Below, piece after piece: positions 1 through 11,723 of a DNA stretch of 64,000 nucleotides. Origin of the DNA: Haemonchus contortus (lineage: Eukaryota; Nematoda; Chromadorea; Rhabditida; Trichostrongylidae); assembly GCA_000469685.2 (NCBI GenBank), contig LS997566.1, positions 46,148,942 through 46,212,941 on the forward strand, in the 5' to 3' direction. Under the pieces are notes generated by a model. That model had not been told where the DNA came from, ran no database searches, and saw only the letters and a list, made by a program, of their open reading frames with translations. Position 1 is the stretch's first letter, and the number at the start of each line of letters is the position of its first letter. Both the position numbers and the translations under genes were made by a program.

Positions 1-3000
1 TCCATTCAAAGTCGTTCTCTGTGAGTGTATCTAGCTGCTCCAATCCAAACTAAATTTTATCCTACGGTTTGCCTGGTCCATGGTGGACACCTCTGAAGCA
101 GCTAAAGACCAAGCTAGTTTGAGTGAAATATGACCATGTAGGGACAAAGGAAGCCACTGGCAGGAAAGGTGTTCTGGACTTGTCTGACAATGAATTCCAG
201 TTTTTCGATCGATAATTTTCCTGCATCACTGATGAACTCGTTTCTATGGGGACACAAAAATGATGAAGCAACCCATGCAGTCTCGTTGGGCAAGCCGTAC
301 TGGGTGCACCGTGCACTCGACTTCCATTTATAGAACCCTTCAGAGGCCTAGTTGACCACGTAAACGACGGCTTTTGAGGTTTGTGGGGCTGATTTTGCGT
401 TGCCCTAACCATTGATGATATGCCATGGTGACGGTGCCATGGTCAGCTTGAGGACCTTGGGACCGATCTTTCTTCAGGGTTTCTAAGGAGGTTGCGGTCT
501 AGTATAGATAAAATAATAAAAGTTATATAATTGTGCAAAATCGTGCAAGGGTGGCGAAGAAATCGCGAAAGCTGGCGTGTCCTAAGAACGAAGGCCTCGA
601 AAAAAAGTAGTAAAAAAGGAGCTTCACGAAATTACGACGATAAAAATGGCATGAAAAAGGTATTTAGACAGTTTATCAGTTGTGTGCTATTGTTTAGAGC
701 TCAATACGGTATGCCGAGTATACTAGAAAATTCCCTTTCACTGTCGCCTTGCGTCACGATTCCTTATTCGAGTTTTCAACATGTGTGCTCCAATGCGAGT
801 AGTGCAGCTCTAATAAGGTCGTCATAACTCGACCACTTTTGGGCGTGTACATCGACCGAGCAGTATGGAACCCTTTTTATGCCCTGTTGAGGTCGCTATT
901 CAACACGACAGCGCCCCATATGCTATCCTTAGGAACCACAGGTTCATCCAAGAGAATATCACAGAACAATTCGTGTCGTCAAGCGTACCTTTCAAGAGCA
1001 GAAAGCTACTAATGAACCATGAAAATGAAGAAATGGAAGTGTGTTCCTTTTACCTATGTCTATTGCCGAATATTTGAGATCTTTGATTCGTGTCAGAGTT
1101 TAGGGTAAGGTGATAAGGTAGTTGGCTGGAAAAATAGCTCAAAATAGGACATAAAAACGAAATTGAAGGGAATCTCATTGCCTGTTTCCCAAGCATTTAT
1201 TGCGTTCATACGGGATTATCTGGGGCAATCGGCAGTGAGGAAAGCATCGTGGGAGAAACCTGTTATGTCGGGCTTCTGAACAACACAAAAAGAAAGGTGT
1301 GCCGTCAGAAAGCAGCCAAGAACACCGCAAAATGCCACACCGATCTATCGCTGATATTTGAAAATGAGCTGTTTATCTTCTTTCTGCTTGTACAGCGGTT
1401 GTCGTTCTGGTTCTTCATCTACCATTTACGCTCTCGACACTTCCCTTTTCTCTGAACTGCCTTCCCTTATCAAGCACAGGTCAATGTCGTAATGTTATCG
1501 CGATTGCATCAGTTGATAGGTTCCAATACTTCTCTGAGAATTTATTGGTAGAAAGATGACAATGCGACGAGTATCATATGACTTGTTTGGAATGAGATAG
1601 ACCGCTCAGATAGGTTGCACTTCACTCAACGACGTTGCAGTCACTCCCATCTAGCCTTCCCCTGACGAATTATACTTCAGGAGGAAAGGTGTCAGAACTT
1701 TGTAGCGTATGGTTTCCTTTTTTTTCGATCTTTGAAGATCCATATGCCGGCACCAACCCTTCTTCCTGCCTGTGTTGCTCTCATGTGCAAGGTCAATTAG
1801 CCGCTGTAGACCATTACCTGTACTGTTTTGGAGGAAATTGTACATTTTTTCGCGGAATTAAGAGCCTTATTATTATTACTATTCGTCGTACATTATTAAC
1901 CTTTTCTAATGAACACTTTGGTTGTATACGGCTCGAAATAAGGGACAAACTAAAATAGCGAACCAGTTCAATGCAATATGAGCGACCGCAACGTGTTGAG
2001 ATGTGCACGGTTCTCCAACGCGAAGCGGTCGCGTCGCGGTCGTTACGGACACCTCTGTGCATGAACGGCACATTAGTACGGTTCGACTTACCACTGAACT
2101 TGTCTGGTTTAAAAAAAAAGACTCAAAATAGTTAGGATTTACAAGTGCCTGTAATGTGTGATAGAAGCGCAATCTAATGTATGGTTTTTTCGTTTCTTCG
2201 CTCGAACCTATGTTATCGATTGGTACGGTTGAGTTATCCACTTGCTTAAAACTTCTCTACGATAGTTTTGATTACCTGTGACATTGAAGTTTTCTTTGGT
2301 TACTTCACCTTACACATTAGTAATGATGAATTGAAGGTCAAGGCTGAGTTGTCTGTCTCTGACACCTGCACATTGCTCCAGTGTTTCACCTCTACAAAAT
2401 TGGTCCTAAACTTTGGCACCGAGCTACCGGTACAGTAAACATTCGCATCACTGTAGATTTTGGAACACTGCCAAAAATGCTATATTTCGAACAAAATATT
2501 GGACTTGTCAAACCGTGTCCGCCGGCATTTCTGCATGTCTTCACGCGTTCGCGGCTTCAAACATGTTTCTCTCTGCCGCCCATGCTGGATTGTGAAACCG
2601 CTGAAGTGCTAAGCACTCCAAGCCCTTGCTCAGGATGCGCCATGCATTCGGACCTCACTAGGGATCTCGGAAGTATTTGAATGCGTCATTGGTTTGTGCA
2701 ATGACTCAACAAATCCATCGGTTCCATTCAGTACTGACATCTGTCGTGGCAGTTGCTCAAAAGCATTGACAATTTTGAAAACGTAGTTTTCGGGATAGCT
2801 CTTGCCTCCCATAAAGACGAAATGCTTTCCTCCACAATTGCATCAAGGCTTACACAGACAGGACTGACGGTTTGTACATACTTTTTCCGTAGCCAAATCT
2901 AGCATTGAAATGTATAGACGACGGTTTTCCGGTTTGAAATGTTGACAGATGTCTTTCTCGTTCCAATCTTCCTTCTACTAGTTTTTAGATATGGCATGTT

Positions 3001-4399
3001 TCCCCGGCATTGATGACGCTTTGTATTTAGTAGAACCGTCATGGGGATGATTGAGAATCTGACACACTGCCTTGTTTTCATAACCTTATTCGCATCGTTT
3101 CTCCCAACTGGTTTCTCTATGCTCACTGATGTATTATATCAATCTGCACAGTCTAATGTTTGATCAGAATTCGATCAGCTGAGTTTCAGCGAACGTTTTC
3201 GTCATTACGCTCAGTTTTGAGGCTTATCTATGCCTCAAATCGAAGTAAAAAACTACAAGCGAAAGTTTCGACATTGGCGCGATACGTCGGAATCCATCGA
3301 CCCGGCAAATGTGACGGAAATCGCTAGTTTTTCGATCAATATGTAGCCAAATCACTATCGCCGAGTTCCCTAAACGCGGTGCATGAAAGGTATAGCACCA
3401 AAGATCTCGCTAACCTTCAAACAGTAATCGACCAGTACTTTAAACCGGAAGAAAATGGTTGGGAGAAAAAAAACCATTATTTCTCGTCTTCTCGCTTTCT
3501 CTTCACGTAAAGACCACCCAAATTGTTGTTTTCATTTCGTTCTATCTGCTACCGCCTTCTTCCAACCTGGTCCTCCCGAAATAACAGTTAGTAAACATCT
3601 TTCTTCCCAATATCACGAATCCCTCGATAAAACCATGATTGATAGTGACTGGCCTTACTCCATCACCGTCGCCACATTGGCAGCCTGCATCCGTGATGAA
3701 CTTCAGTTTCACTTCCTCACTAGCCTCCGCTCCTGATCCTTCATAGCGGTTATGTCCACCTTCCTTTCACAGAGGTTTGCTGGATAGTACTCACTGTGTT
3801 TTATCGTCTGCACGGTGTCTCTATCCTCCCGGGTCTGGTACCTTCTCCCTGAACGGGCATGTCGTGCTAGCACGCGACTGCGCGTTGTGAGGGAAAAGAG
3901 TCGAACTCTCCGTGGAAGGATACGGAGAGTCGCAGCGGAATCACTGTCGCAGGCTGTGGAGATTCGGGGAGAAGTTCAGTCACCCTATCCTCCTATTGAG
4001 TGGGGTAGGGGCTCAATTTGAATCATTCGTTGGGTAGCACACTTCGGCTGAATAGAGGAATGTTCCTAGAAGAGGAAAAAAGGAAGGGAACGTTTCCGAA
4101 GTCAGTACTTCGGAAACGCCATTTCCAAGAGGGAACGGAAAAATTGTCGGTGTCCGAAAATTACCCAATTCAATGCCCACAGTCAAACATCGCAATTTCG
4201 AAGAAAATGTTTTTCAAGGGTTACCACACCCTTAAAAATACTTTTTCATTATTCTGACAAATGAATATACTAGGAAGAAAGTCCGAAAATGAGCTTCCTT
4301 TGATACATCATTCCAAACGGCTCTGGGTTCAGCGTTCAAACTCTCCTATGTACCTCGCACTTGATTTTCCTATGGAACGAACTTGATTTGAATGCATCT
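1..4399. other. intergenic, no convincing gene
   Basis: I find no exon chain with matching phases and splice sites here. Open frames are short and lack donors and acceptors. A fragment of repeat family M2 lies at about 735-860 (the block containing CACTGTCGCC followed by GTGCTCCAATG and GTGCAGC, also seen near 12.6, 51.2 and 57.7 kb). A short perfect hairpin sits at 4090-4117. Confidence 0.5.
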
Positions 4400-4788
4400 T
4401 CAGCTCGCAGGGTAGCTACTGTCGACGTCTCTGGCAACAATTAAGCCAGGAATTTGAAGCTGGGAATCTTCTGGAAAACCTGATATTCTGAAAGAGGATC
4501 TTTGTTCTTTGAATAAAGTCACGCCACCTTTATACGTGTAATTGATTTACCCAGGAATCTGTCGAAGAATTTTCTTTTGATCTTCACTCTCCCCTCCAGA
4601 TCGTGTGGTTTGATCTACAGTCGATGACGCCAACTCCTCGTTTCGCCGGCGCATCTCACGTTGTCTGCGCACTCTTCCTCATCCATAGTGTCTGATTTTT
4701 TGCCAGTCTCTTGATTTCGAGTGAGCGATGCTTTCTGGAGCCCATCGATGCCGAGGATCCATCATTCGCATAGGCCGAGTTAGATGAT
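4400..4788 (-). pseudogene. 3' end of an unrecognised gene, with apparent one-base frameshift
   Basis: On the minus strand an acceptor (TCTCAG) opens an exon at 4788-4551, which ends at a donor (GG|GTAAAT). The last exon is 4487-4400, ending in TGA, and the phases match. The translation is basic and Ser-rich, running from SSNSAYANDGSSASMGS through RSLEIKRLAKNQTLW, then RRQREMRRRNEELASS, and ending in IVARDVDSSYPAS. Near 4670 the frame shifts by one base: TLWMRK is in one frame and RRQREMRR in the next, with stops on both sides. This may be a real disabling mutation or a sequence error. No upstream exon was found; a palindromic element begins 75 bp upstream. No family is recognised. Confidence 0.45.
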
Positions 4789-4863
4789 CTGAGAATCTAA
4801 AAGAAAATATTTTTGGGATTTCCGTCATGTTTCGAATGTGATCGAGGGGAGTTCATGGTAGTG

Positions 4864-5357
4864 ACGGTGCTAGGTGGGTTGGGGGGGGGGCCACGCGGCG
4901 GCGCGGCACTTCTCTTGTCTGACGCTCTCTTCAGCGAGATAGTAGTAGTGGGCCTGAGTTTGGGGAGGGAGCGATGTGTTTCATGATATAGAACAAACTA
5001 ACTCTTGGCACATGTTGATATGCTTGCATATTATGAATACCCCTCATTTTGAGCCGATAAAACCCTTTTTTTAAGAAGAGGAGGGGCTCCGGGGTGGGTG
5101 AGATGGTTATCTCGTGTGCAAAAAGCTGAGATGAGATAAAAGTTGAACGTCCAATTGGCTCACCCACCCCGGAGCCCCTTCCCTGCCTAAAATTACGTGA
5201 AAGATACACAGTTATAACATAAAAAAAGCTATGAAACGTCCCTAAACATCAATATGGGTTCGACTATTCTTCCTTCTCTACTGTCTCGCTTGAGCGAGCG
5301 CCAGACAAGAAAAGTGCCGTGCCGCCGCGTGGCACCCCCCAACCCACTTAGCACCGT
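4864..5357. mobile_element. long palindromic (foldback) element
   Basis: The outer ends are inverted copies: ACGGTGCTAGGTGGGTTGGG at the left and CAACCCACTTAGCACCGT at the right. The match continues inward through a GC-rich arm (GGCGGCGCGGCACTT against AAGTGCCGTGCCGCC) for roughly 90 bp. It encloses a member of the short hairpin family at 5071-5190. No transposase frame is present, so it is probably a non-autonomous foldback element. Confidence 0.7.
5071..5190. repeat. hairpin repeat family H, copy 1
   Basis: The copy has inverted halves GGGGCTCCGGGGTGGGTGAG and CTCACCCACCCCGGAGCCCC around a spacer with GGTTATCTCGTGTGCAAAAAG. Related copies are at 13866-13980 and 50262-50362. Confidence 0.65.
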
Positions 5358-5826
5358 AGTTGACTCCAGCTATGAAGATCCCATGGCAAATTTCTACCTC
5401 GGTGCGAATTTTTCCTATAACAACTTCGTACTCTAACACCGGGTCTCGGGAACTGGAGTAGAGCGTCGTCATCTCGTGGGACAACTTAAATCTACACATT
5501 TTTCCGGCTCTGCTGCCGCTTTTCAGTCCCCATGACTTCTATCTGGGGTAGCAGTGATCTTGAGAGATTTTAGTGTGGATCGCTCCACCCATCTGGTCGT
5601 TATACTTCAAAGGCGATTGCTGCCGTTCACTGCGGCTTGATCGCAATTAATTTTCTTGATGAATGACTCTTGCCTTGCTCGCTCTCGGCAAATCTCGGCA
5701 AAAGCTGTGAGGTCTAGGGCTAGCCCGAGAAGGCTTTGATGGATGACATGAAATGGCAAAGGAAATTCATACAATCGGCATGAAAAAAGATCGATCTTTC
5801 TTGGTACTTTATATAAAAGACATAAA

Positions 5827-6408
5827 ATGGTAGACACCCACTCGATTTCGCCAACACCGATACTGGCCTACACTGCTTCGCCAGTTTTGCAAATCAAGGA
5901 GGCTGTAGAGGTCCTAGAAATGTTCTACAATGTCACCACTAGAATGTGAGGCTATAAAGAATGGGCCTTCATACTGGTAATATATGCATTCAATGTCTTC
6001 ATCCCTAGGGCTTTAAAGGATCGGGAAAATGATGAAGTACATTGGATGCGTATCGATCCTGAGCATCGAAGAGCGGATAACGTACATTTCGCAGTCAATC
6101 GTTGTCGGGCAACATCTACGGCTTGCTCCAGTTGAGAACAGTCGAGCGACATGAGAAGAGTAAAAGCGGTCCAGGGAAAAGATTGTTCATCCGGTACCAA
6201 CCTCAGAAGGCCTCTTCCTTGCCAAGATGGTACTTACTTCTGGGAAGCGGAGTCCACTCTTGAAACAAGAGTAAGACCCGATATCTGAGCTTTAAAAAAA
6301 GAAAATTCAAGTGTAAGCCTTATAGTTGGTTGAATCCTTTTGCTTGCTAGACCCTTCTCCTTGCAATCAGAGATGGATGTCAGGGGCTATACCATTGTTT
6401 CGCTGAAG
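5827..6408 (+). pseudogene. unrecognised multi-exon gene with in-frame TGA
   Basis: Exon 1 (5827-5945) starts at ATG with MVDTHSISPTPILAYTAS. A 63-nt intron (GTGAGG...CCCTAG) joins in phase to exon 2 (6009-6270), which reads ALKDRENDEVHWMRIDPEHR and onward. Exon 2 is open to a good donor (AGA|GTAAGA) except for one TGA at 6133-6135. Its second half encodes LRRPLPCQDGTYFWEAE. A third exon at 6351-6408 (after TTGCTTGCTAG, before GTATGC) follows in phase. A TATATAAAAG sequence is just upstream of the ATG. One C-to-T change (CGA to TGA) would explain the stop. The gene may be a pseudogene, or it may simply end at 6135 as an 81-residue protein. No family is recognised, and the 3' end is unresolved. 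Confidence 0.4.
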
Positions 6409-6454
6409 GTATGCGGTCGAGAATGTAGTCTCTGTTAGTTGAGGGACGGAACTT

Positions 6455-6674
6455 ACGTGCGTCCGAGGATACGCGCGGCGAGTTGCGTGAGAATTCGAGC
6501 GACTCTGGCGCTTATCATTGGGGCCCAAATTTGAAGTAGAGTAGATTAGTAGCATCAGCTGACCCTACCAAACTACTCTATTTCGAGTTTGGGCCCCATT
6601 GGAAGGCGCCAGAGTCGTTCGAATCACCACGCACTTCGCCGCGCAATTTGCCGCGCGCATCCTCGCACGCACGT
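6455..6674. mobile_element. foldback element, 220 bp
   Basis: The ends read ACGTGCGTCCGAGGAT and ATCCTCGCACGCACGT. The arms remain complementary through CGACTCTGGCGC / GCGCCAGAGTCG and TTGGGGCCCAAA / TTTGGGCCCCA, leaving a loop of about 50 bp. It has no coding frame. Confidence 0.7.
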
Positions 6675-7250
6675 ATGTACCCGTACCCCTGTTAGTTCTA
6701 TCGCCCATTTAGCGACTTTAAACGCTTTCTAGAATTTTATACCTGAATGTGACAGACGTGACTAACAAATATAACAAATTGTGAAGAAGACTTCAAACAT
6801 AAGTCGAAATCATCTCCCGAATCATGCCAAGAACTCATTTTAAAACAAAGAGCTAATGAAAAACTAAGTTCACGGAATTGACTCATAATTCATTGTTAGT
6901 TCTAAGCCTCCTTGGACGAAAACTTAGGGTAGAGCTACAGGGCTATAGGAGGAAAGCTCTATTTTTCTTTCGTGCGAGTTCGGTGTTTTTCCAGGTTCCC
7001 GCTAGGCTTATTCAATTGCATATAAGCGCTCAGTTACAGTTTCCTCAGCATCCGTCATGCTACGTGAAACCCATCTAATAGGAGCTTGAATTTTGTCAGC
7101 GTGAAATGATTATCCCTGAGTATTCCTACTTTGTCGCCGTTCTATAAATTTTTTTTTCAGAGTTCTTCATTCAGTTGGTAAAGATTTGTTGTTTCTCGGC
7201 GAAATCATGTTTGAAAATTGTTTTTGTCTGAGTCACTCAACATGTTTTCA
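6675..7250. other. intergenic spacer
   Basis: AT-rich sequence with no supported exon. Two possible acceptors near 6993 and 7040 could carry a last exon of the 5.8-kb gene, but neither gives a unique reading. Confidence 0.4.
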
Positions 7251-7259
7251 GGCCTTCAA

Positions 7260-7841
7260 ATGCTTCCCATAGTACTGATTCTTATATCACTACTCGTCTG
7301 CAATGGAAGACCACCAGTTACAGTAAGCATTGTCGTTACGTAAGGGTGAACGCTTTTCTTCACAATCTATTGGTGTCGATTAAAATTATTGTGAAGAAGT
7401 TTTAGGGATACTTCAAAACCAGTTAGTCGACCACCAGTTACAGTAAGCGTTGTCGTTATGAGACAGAATTAGTAAAGAAACAAGAAAGTATTATACAGGG
7501 GGTGTGAACATCGCTCGTGAACCCTATTATGGTATATTTGTACAAAACCCTCACAGCACTTTGAAATGTTATTATCTAATAGGTAAATTTAGGGCTAATT
7601 TCCAGAATTTCCCAATTACTTTATATAGTAAATAGAATACTTATATAGCTCTTTGATTACATGAGGTACCATTAAGGTAGAGGAGCTGAAAGAAGGACAA
7701 ACGTCGCCAGAAATCGAGTATTTCGACGATTTCTTGCCATGGTTCTACAATTCGACGAAATTCCGAGAGAACTTACTGTACGAGAAAAAGAAGTACCTAA
7801 GTACGGTGCTTGGACAACAGAGGAAATACAGAGCGATCTGA
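7260..7841 (+). CDS. small secreted peptide, 75 residues, two exons
   Basis: Exon 1 is 7260-7322 and exon 2 is 7677-7841 (TGA stop). The ATG lies 9 bases after an isolated acceptor TGTTTTCAG at 7251, the pattern expected for trans-splicing. Exon 1 encodes a clean signal peptide (MLPIVLILISLLVCNG) and ends ACA|GTAAGC. Exon 2 starts after ATTAAG, in phase. The mature part is acidic and then basic: VEELKEGQTSPEIEYFDDF, LPWFYNSTKF, and a KKKYLSTVLGQQRKYRAI end. It has one N-glycosylation site (NST) and no cysteine after the signal. An AATAAA is at 7947. The gene is too short and too split to show as a long open frame. No family is recognised; a secreted peptide or small excretory product is my inference. 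Confidence 0.65.
7429..7460 (+). repeat. second copy of the exon 1 splice-donor region
   Basis: About 30 bp (GACCACCAGTTACAGTAAGC plus TTGTCGTTA) duplicates 7301-7332, including the end of exon 1 and its donor. The copy is inside the intron and lies after a possible acceptor (CCAGTTAG). Confidence 0.7.
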
Positions 7842-8059
7842 AAATGGTGGCCATAATGTTTCACGATTCCATACTCAAGAACTTACTACGTGTCATTCTT
7901 TGATTTCTTCTCACCTGCATTTACATGAATTCCTAAAATTGTACACAATAAAAATTGTTGTAATCTCCAGCTGTTATTATTGGTAGGAAAAGGTAACATT
8001 AATTGAACTGACCAGTACTTTGGGTTGAGGAAGGGGGAAATCGGCGCAGTCTTGTTTAG

Positions 8060-8300
8060 AGGCCTAGTTCACGATAAAAATGGTTTCTGGGATTCCATGC
8101 AGGGAGAAGCCTCTCGACTCGTGGGGTACATAGCACCATAGGTGTTGGGGTTGAAAACGGCGTACAACAGAGACTCAAGAACTTTCTCCGTTCTATGCCC
8201 CGTTAGAGAGTGGCCGCGTTTCAACGGCTTTGTAGAAGCAGCCCCATTTGCAATGGAGCACATATGTTGAGAATTCAAACAGTTCATCCTAACCAACGAA
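8060..8300 (+). mobile_element. M2 repeat, truncated copy
   Basis: It begins AGGCCTAGTTCACGATAAAAATGG, matching the M2 terminal repeat. It shares TTTCAACGGCTTTGTAGA with the copy at 50.9-51.4 kb. The far terminus is missing. Confidence 0.6.
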
Positions 8301-8611
8301 CCATTGTTTCAAGGGAAACAAGTATTGATATTTTTTCTTAAACTCAGCTGATCACACAACTTTCATAGTGGTAACGAGGTATTGTCATAATACCGTACAG
8401 TCCCGCACTTCAACCGTTTTTATGACCTCATATAACTCTCAAATTTTGCGATCCCCTCAGCACCATGCTACTATTATTGAACTTGATAAAAAAACCCTCA
8501 AAATTACCGTGAATCTGGGTGACGGTGCAAAAAACGAGTTCTCGATACAGGTACAATTTCTGCTATGTAAATCGGTGTCAAGCTTACGTTCTTACCTGGT
8601 CAAGTTGGTAT

Positions 8612-8726
8612 AAAACTCATTCAAAATAATCATTTTTTAAAATATCGACGGAAACAAAAGGTATGGTTATAAAATTCATTCAAAATAATCATTTTTTAAA
8701 ATACCGACGGGAATCAAAAGGTATGA
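8612..8726. repeat. two-copy tandem repeat, unit about 56 bp
   Basis: The unit TAAAA(C/T)TCATTCAAAATAATC... TTTTTTAAAATA(T/C)CGACGG ... CAAAAGGTATG occurs twice back to back with few differences. Confidence 0.8.
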
Positions 8727-9250
8727 TGGGTTGCAAGAGAGCTTACTCTTGAGAGAATCTGTCTACTCAATGGGATTCATAACTTTGGTAACTTGAAACT
8801 TCATGAGAGAAAAACTCAAATATGCACAAGTATATACACTTTGTAGAAGGCCTCAAGTCTCCTTAGAAAACCGTTTCTTACCGTACTCAAGGATGGCGGA
8901 TGTTCCAAAGAGTAGCGCCGACCCCACTGTTAACATATTTTATCGATACTAAACTTAAGCATTAACCTGGTTTGCACCGCGAGTAAACCGGTACGTCGGA
9001 CGAGTTTGACCGGAATCGTTAAGGTTGCTAAATTATACGACAAGCGTGTTTTGCTGGACAATAGCCAAAACTCACACAGTGTAACCAGTTATTCAGAGAC
9101 GTTAGGTGATATCATTCTATCGTCCCTCAATCCCTTTCATCGTCTCTCGCCACAATGCCCGCCTCGTTGGGATAGAGATTTCGTTTCCCGAAGGAAGTGA
9201 TGAACATTTTGCACCCAATCCGATTCATCGGTCAAGAAAACTAGTTTCCT

Positions 9251-9285
9251 TCTCGGGACTACATATAGTAAAGCCCGTGATCAGT
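9251..9285 (+). promoter_or_regulatory. shared proximal promoter block of the Tyr-rich gene pair, copy A
   Basis: TCTCGGGACTACATATAGTA then AAGCCCGTGATCAGT ends 22 bases before the gene A start. The same block (CGGGACTACTTATAGTAAAA ... GATCAGT) stands at the same place before gene B, at 11669-11702. The TATAG core is 38-43 bases upstream of each ATG, so it is a candidate TATA element. Confidence 0.5.
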
Positions 9286-9307
9286 TCCATTGCTTATCTT
9301 ACCAAAA

Positions 9308-10151
9308 ATGGCGCTCCGTCTCCTCGTCTTCCTAGTACTTCTTAGCCTCACAGCGGCCTCATTGCGATACAAAAGACATTCTCCCTCGCCCAGTCTTCAA
9401 CACTATTTCCGGGATAAAGCCCTAAGCCAACAAGCACGATGGGTCAGACAGGCATATTACAGCCCACAGTACCAGTATAACCAGTACTACAGTAACCCTT
9501 CCTACTACCAACAACAGCAGAGTTATTACACCTCGTATCGGCAGCCTAGCCAATACTACTCACAGTACCCATATAGTCAGCAGTATCAGACACAGTCATA
9601 CCAATATCAGTATCCATCCAGTCAATATTATCAGCAGTATCAATACAACCAGTACAATCAACGTGCTGGCTACAACGGCTATGGCTACTCTCAGTACAGC
9701 TACCCCAGCAGCAGCTATGGTTATTCTCAGCCATCAAGGTAAGCTTGGAAAATTACCTTCTCACTACTTATCTTCACTTCTTGACTGTTCGGGGAAAAGC
9801 CGTGTTAAATCTGTGGATGGAGTGATCAGGGCAGAATCTTCAGCTAGGCTAGAACTCCCACTCGCTCTAACTTTTCGTGTCGTTGATTAACTCCATTCTT
9901 CAGCTAAGCCTAGAGATACGGATGTTGTAAGATAGCTATTGATAACGAGTTCACTACGCATTTTCCGGGTCAGTCCAAGCTTCTCCTATGCTCTGTTAAA
10001 AACCTAATTTGAAAGTAGAAAGATCGGATAAGATGATCTTTTCTTCAGTAGTGGACTTCAAATGGACAGATTCGGGAATCAGTATATGATGATGGGCAGC
10101 TTCCGCCTGAATGTCACCTGCAAATCTCGCGGATGTCCCGGAAAGAAATAA
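9308..10151 (+). CDS. secreted Tyr/Gln-rich protein A, 177 residues
   Basis: Exon 1 is 9308-9738 (AG|GTAAGC) and exon 2 is 10049-10151 (after TTTTCTTCAG). Phases match and the stop TAA overlaps an AATAAA. The chosen ATG gives a signal peptide (MALRLLVFLVLLSLTAAS), then a basic stretch with KR (LRYKRHSPSPSL). A repetitive region dominated by Y, Q, S and N follows (for example YQYNQYYSNPSYYQQQQ). A compact C-terminal segment ends in VTCKSRGCPGKK. It acts outside the cell. Its composition resembles structural proteins of cuticle or eggshell type, whose tyrosines can be cross-linked, but that role is inference. It is the paralogue of the gene 2.4 kb downstream. Confidence 0.75.
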
Positions 10152-11640
10152 ATCCAAAACTGAACTGAATAAGTGTTTTGATTTCACTGGGCACTTAAAA
10201 TGCTCCGTACAGATATTGTTCAGTCGTGAGGACGCCGAGACCATTGGGAGTGTATCACCAACAATGTACAGTGCTTTACGAATTTACTTTCTTTACATAC
10301 ATACTACATACTTACCTGCTCAAAATCCTTCTTTGAAGCATGGCCCTACCTGTTCTTCATGAAGGTAACACTAATGACTTTGATAAGCGAATAGTTGGAA
10401 GTTTGTCGAGGAAGTGTAGGAAGGTAGTACTTCTCTCCCCTGCATATATGCACTTTAAGCGACTTGTAAAGAAAGAATTACTGAGTTTTATATAGTTGTA
10501 TGAGGTTTTACAGCGTGTGTTGCTTATTTCTCACGTCTACCTTATGTAGCGTATAAACAAATAAACAAAAATAAGTGGGGCTGTTGGAGAATTGGTGGGG
10601 TGGGAGTGGAACGCTTAATAGGTTTCAGAAAGGAATGTATTTCTGATACTTTGTGTTTGTATATAAGTTATTTCAATACATATTCCATGTATATAGTTGA
10701 ATTTTAACGCTCGACATTCGAGTACCGTTAGGTAATACACGTATGACTAAGTTCAAAATGTATAATAATGTCGTCTTGATGCGAAACTTCATGTACTGAT
10801 TCTTTAAGCCCCTATTGCTTTAACCTTGCAATATTTGTCGAAAGAATAAACAATTGAATGATGTACTGTTTTATTTGTATCGCCAGTGGCCCCCTTGGTT
10901 ATCGATTCGCCAACGCGGATGCCAGTAACGCCTCCTTTCGTCCCTGTTGCAAGCCGTTGCATCTCTGCTGCATTATTGAGCCTTTATTTCTGGTGGTTTG
11001 CAGTTCGGCTCGAAGTTCATCCTCTTCAAAACATAGGAAAAAGTAATTGGAATGTAAAGATATTCTGACAGAACGCTCTGATGAAGCGTTCGTCCTGCAT
11101 TATCTCTTCTGTCAATACTAACCAGCCGACTGGTTCCATCGGACTTCAACACTTCTTCTTCTCCTCTGTCATCTTCCTTCGGTCCAGATTGTTCATCTTG
11201 TTTCAGGAACTCCAGCGCCTTCAGGAGTGGCAAAGCAGGACTATTGTGGTAGGTCCTACTGGGTTCTCTGGAAAGCAGAACGGTGATGGAAACTTACCCA
11301 AATATTACTTACGGTGTATGAGCTCTATCAGAGCCCCATGAGGATCTGGGAGCTTGGACATGTCATTCACTCAGACCTGTCACTAACACATGGAACATGA
11401 AAAATAGCTTGTACTGGTGGTTGTGTAATCCACTTAGGAACACAGCTTACTTAATTTGAGTGGCAGATCCATTGGGTGCTAAGGTTGATGTTTTCCTTGG
11501 TCTCTTGCTACCCAGGAGCCCAACTCGGGAGCTGATAAAAATTCGAAAAGAAAACTCTATATTTGTGCGGTCAAATAGTTGCTTTTTATATGGGCGGCGA
11601 AGTAGGCGGAAGAAGGCTCCCAAACTCTACACAGCCATCA
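10152..11640. other. spacer between the paired Tyr-rich genes
   Basis: No exon chain is supported here. The open frame at 11460 running into gene B extends across the promoter block and lacks its own start context. Confidence 0.5.
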
Positions 11641-11723
11641 CTATGATTGTGAACGACAGTTCACGATATTCGGGACTACTTATAGTAAAATCAGAGATCA
11701 GTCTCAATTCTGATCGGACCGAA

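Noticed and set aside
4090..4117. Perfect 12-bp hairpin CGTTTCCGAAGT / ACTTCGGAAACG
   Set aside because: No gene end, RNA gene or repeat family is attached to it, so it may be chance.
11460..11723. Upstream extension of Tyr-rich gene B
   Set aside because: It crosses the promoter block shared with gene A, and the internal ATG gives the matching signal peptide.
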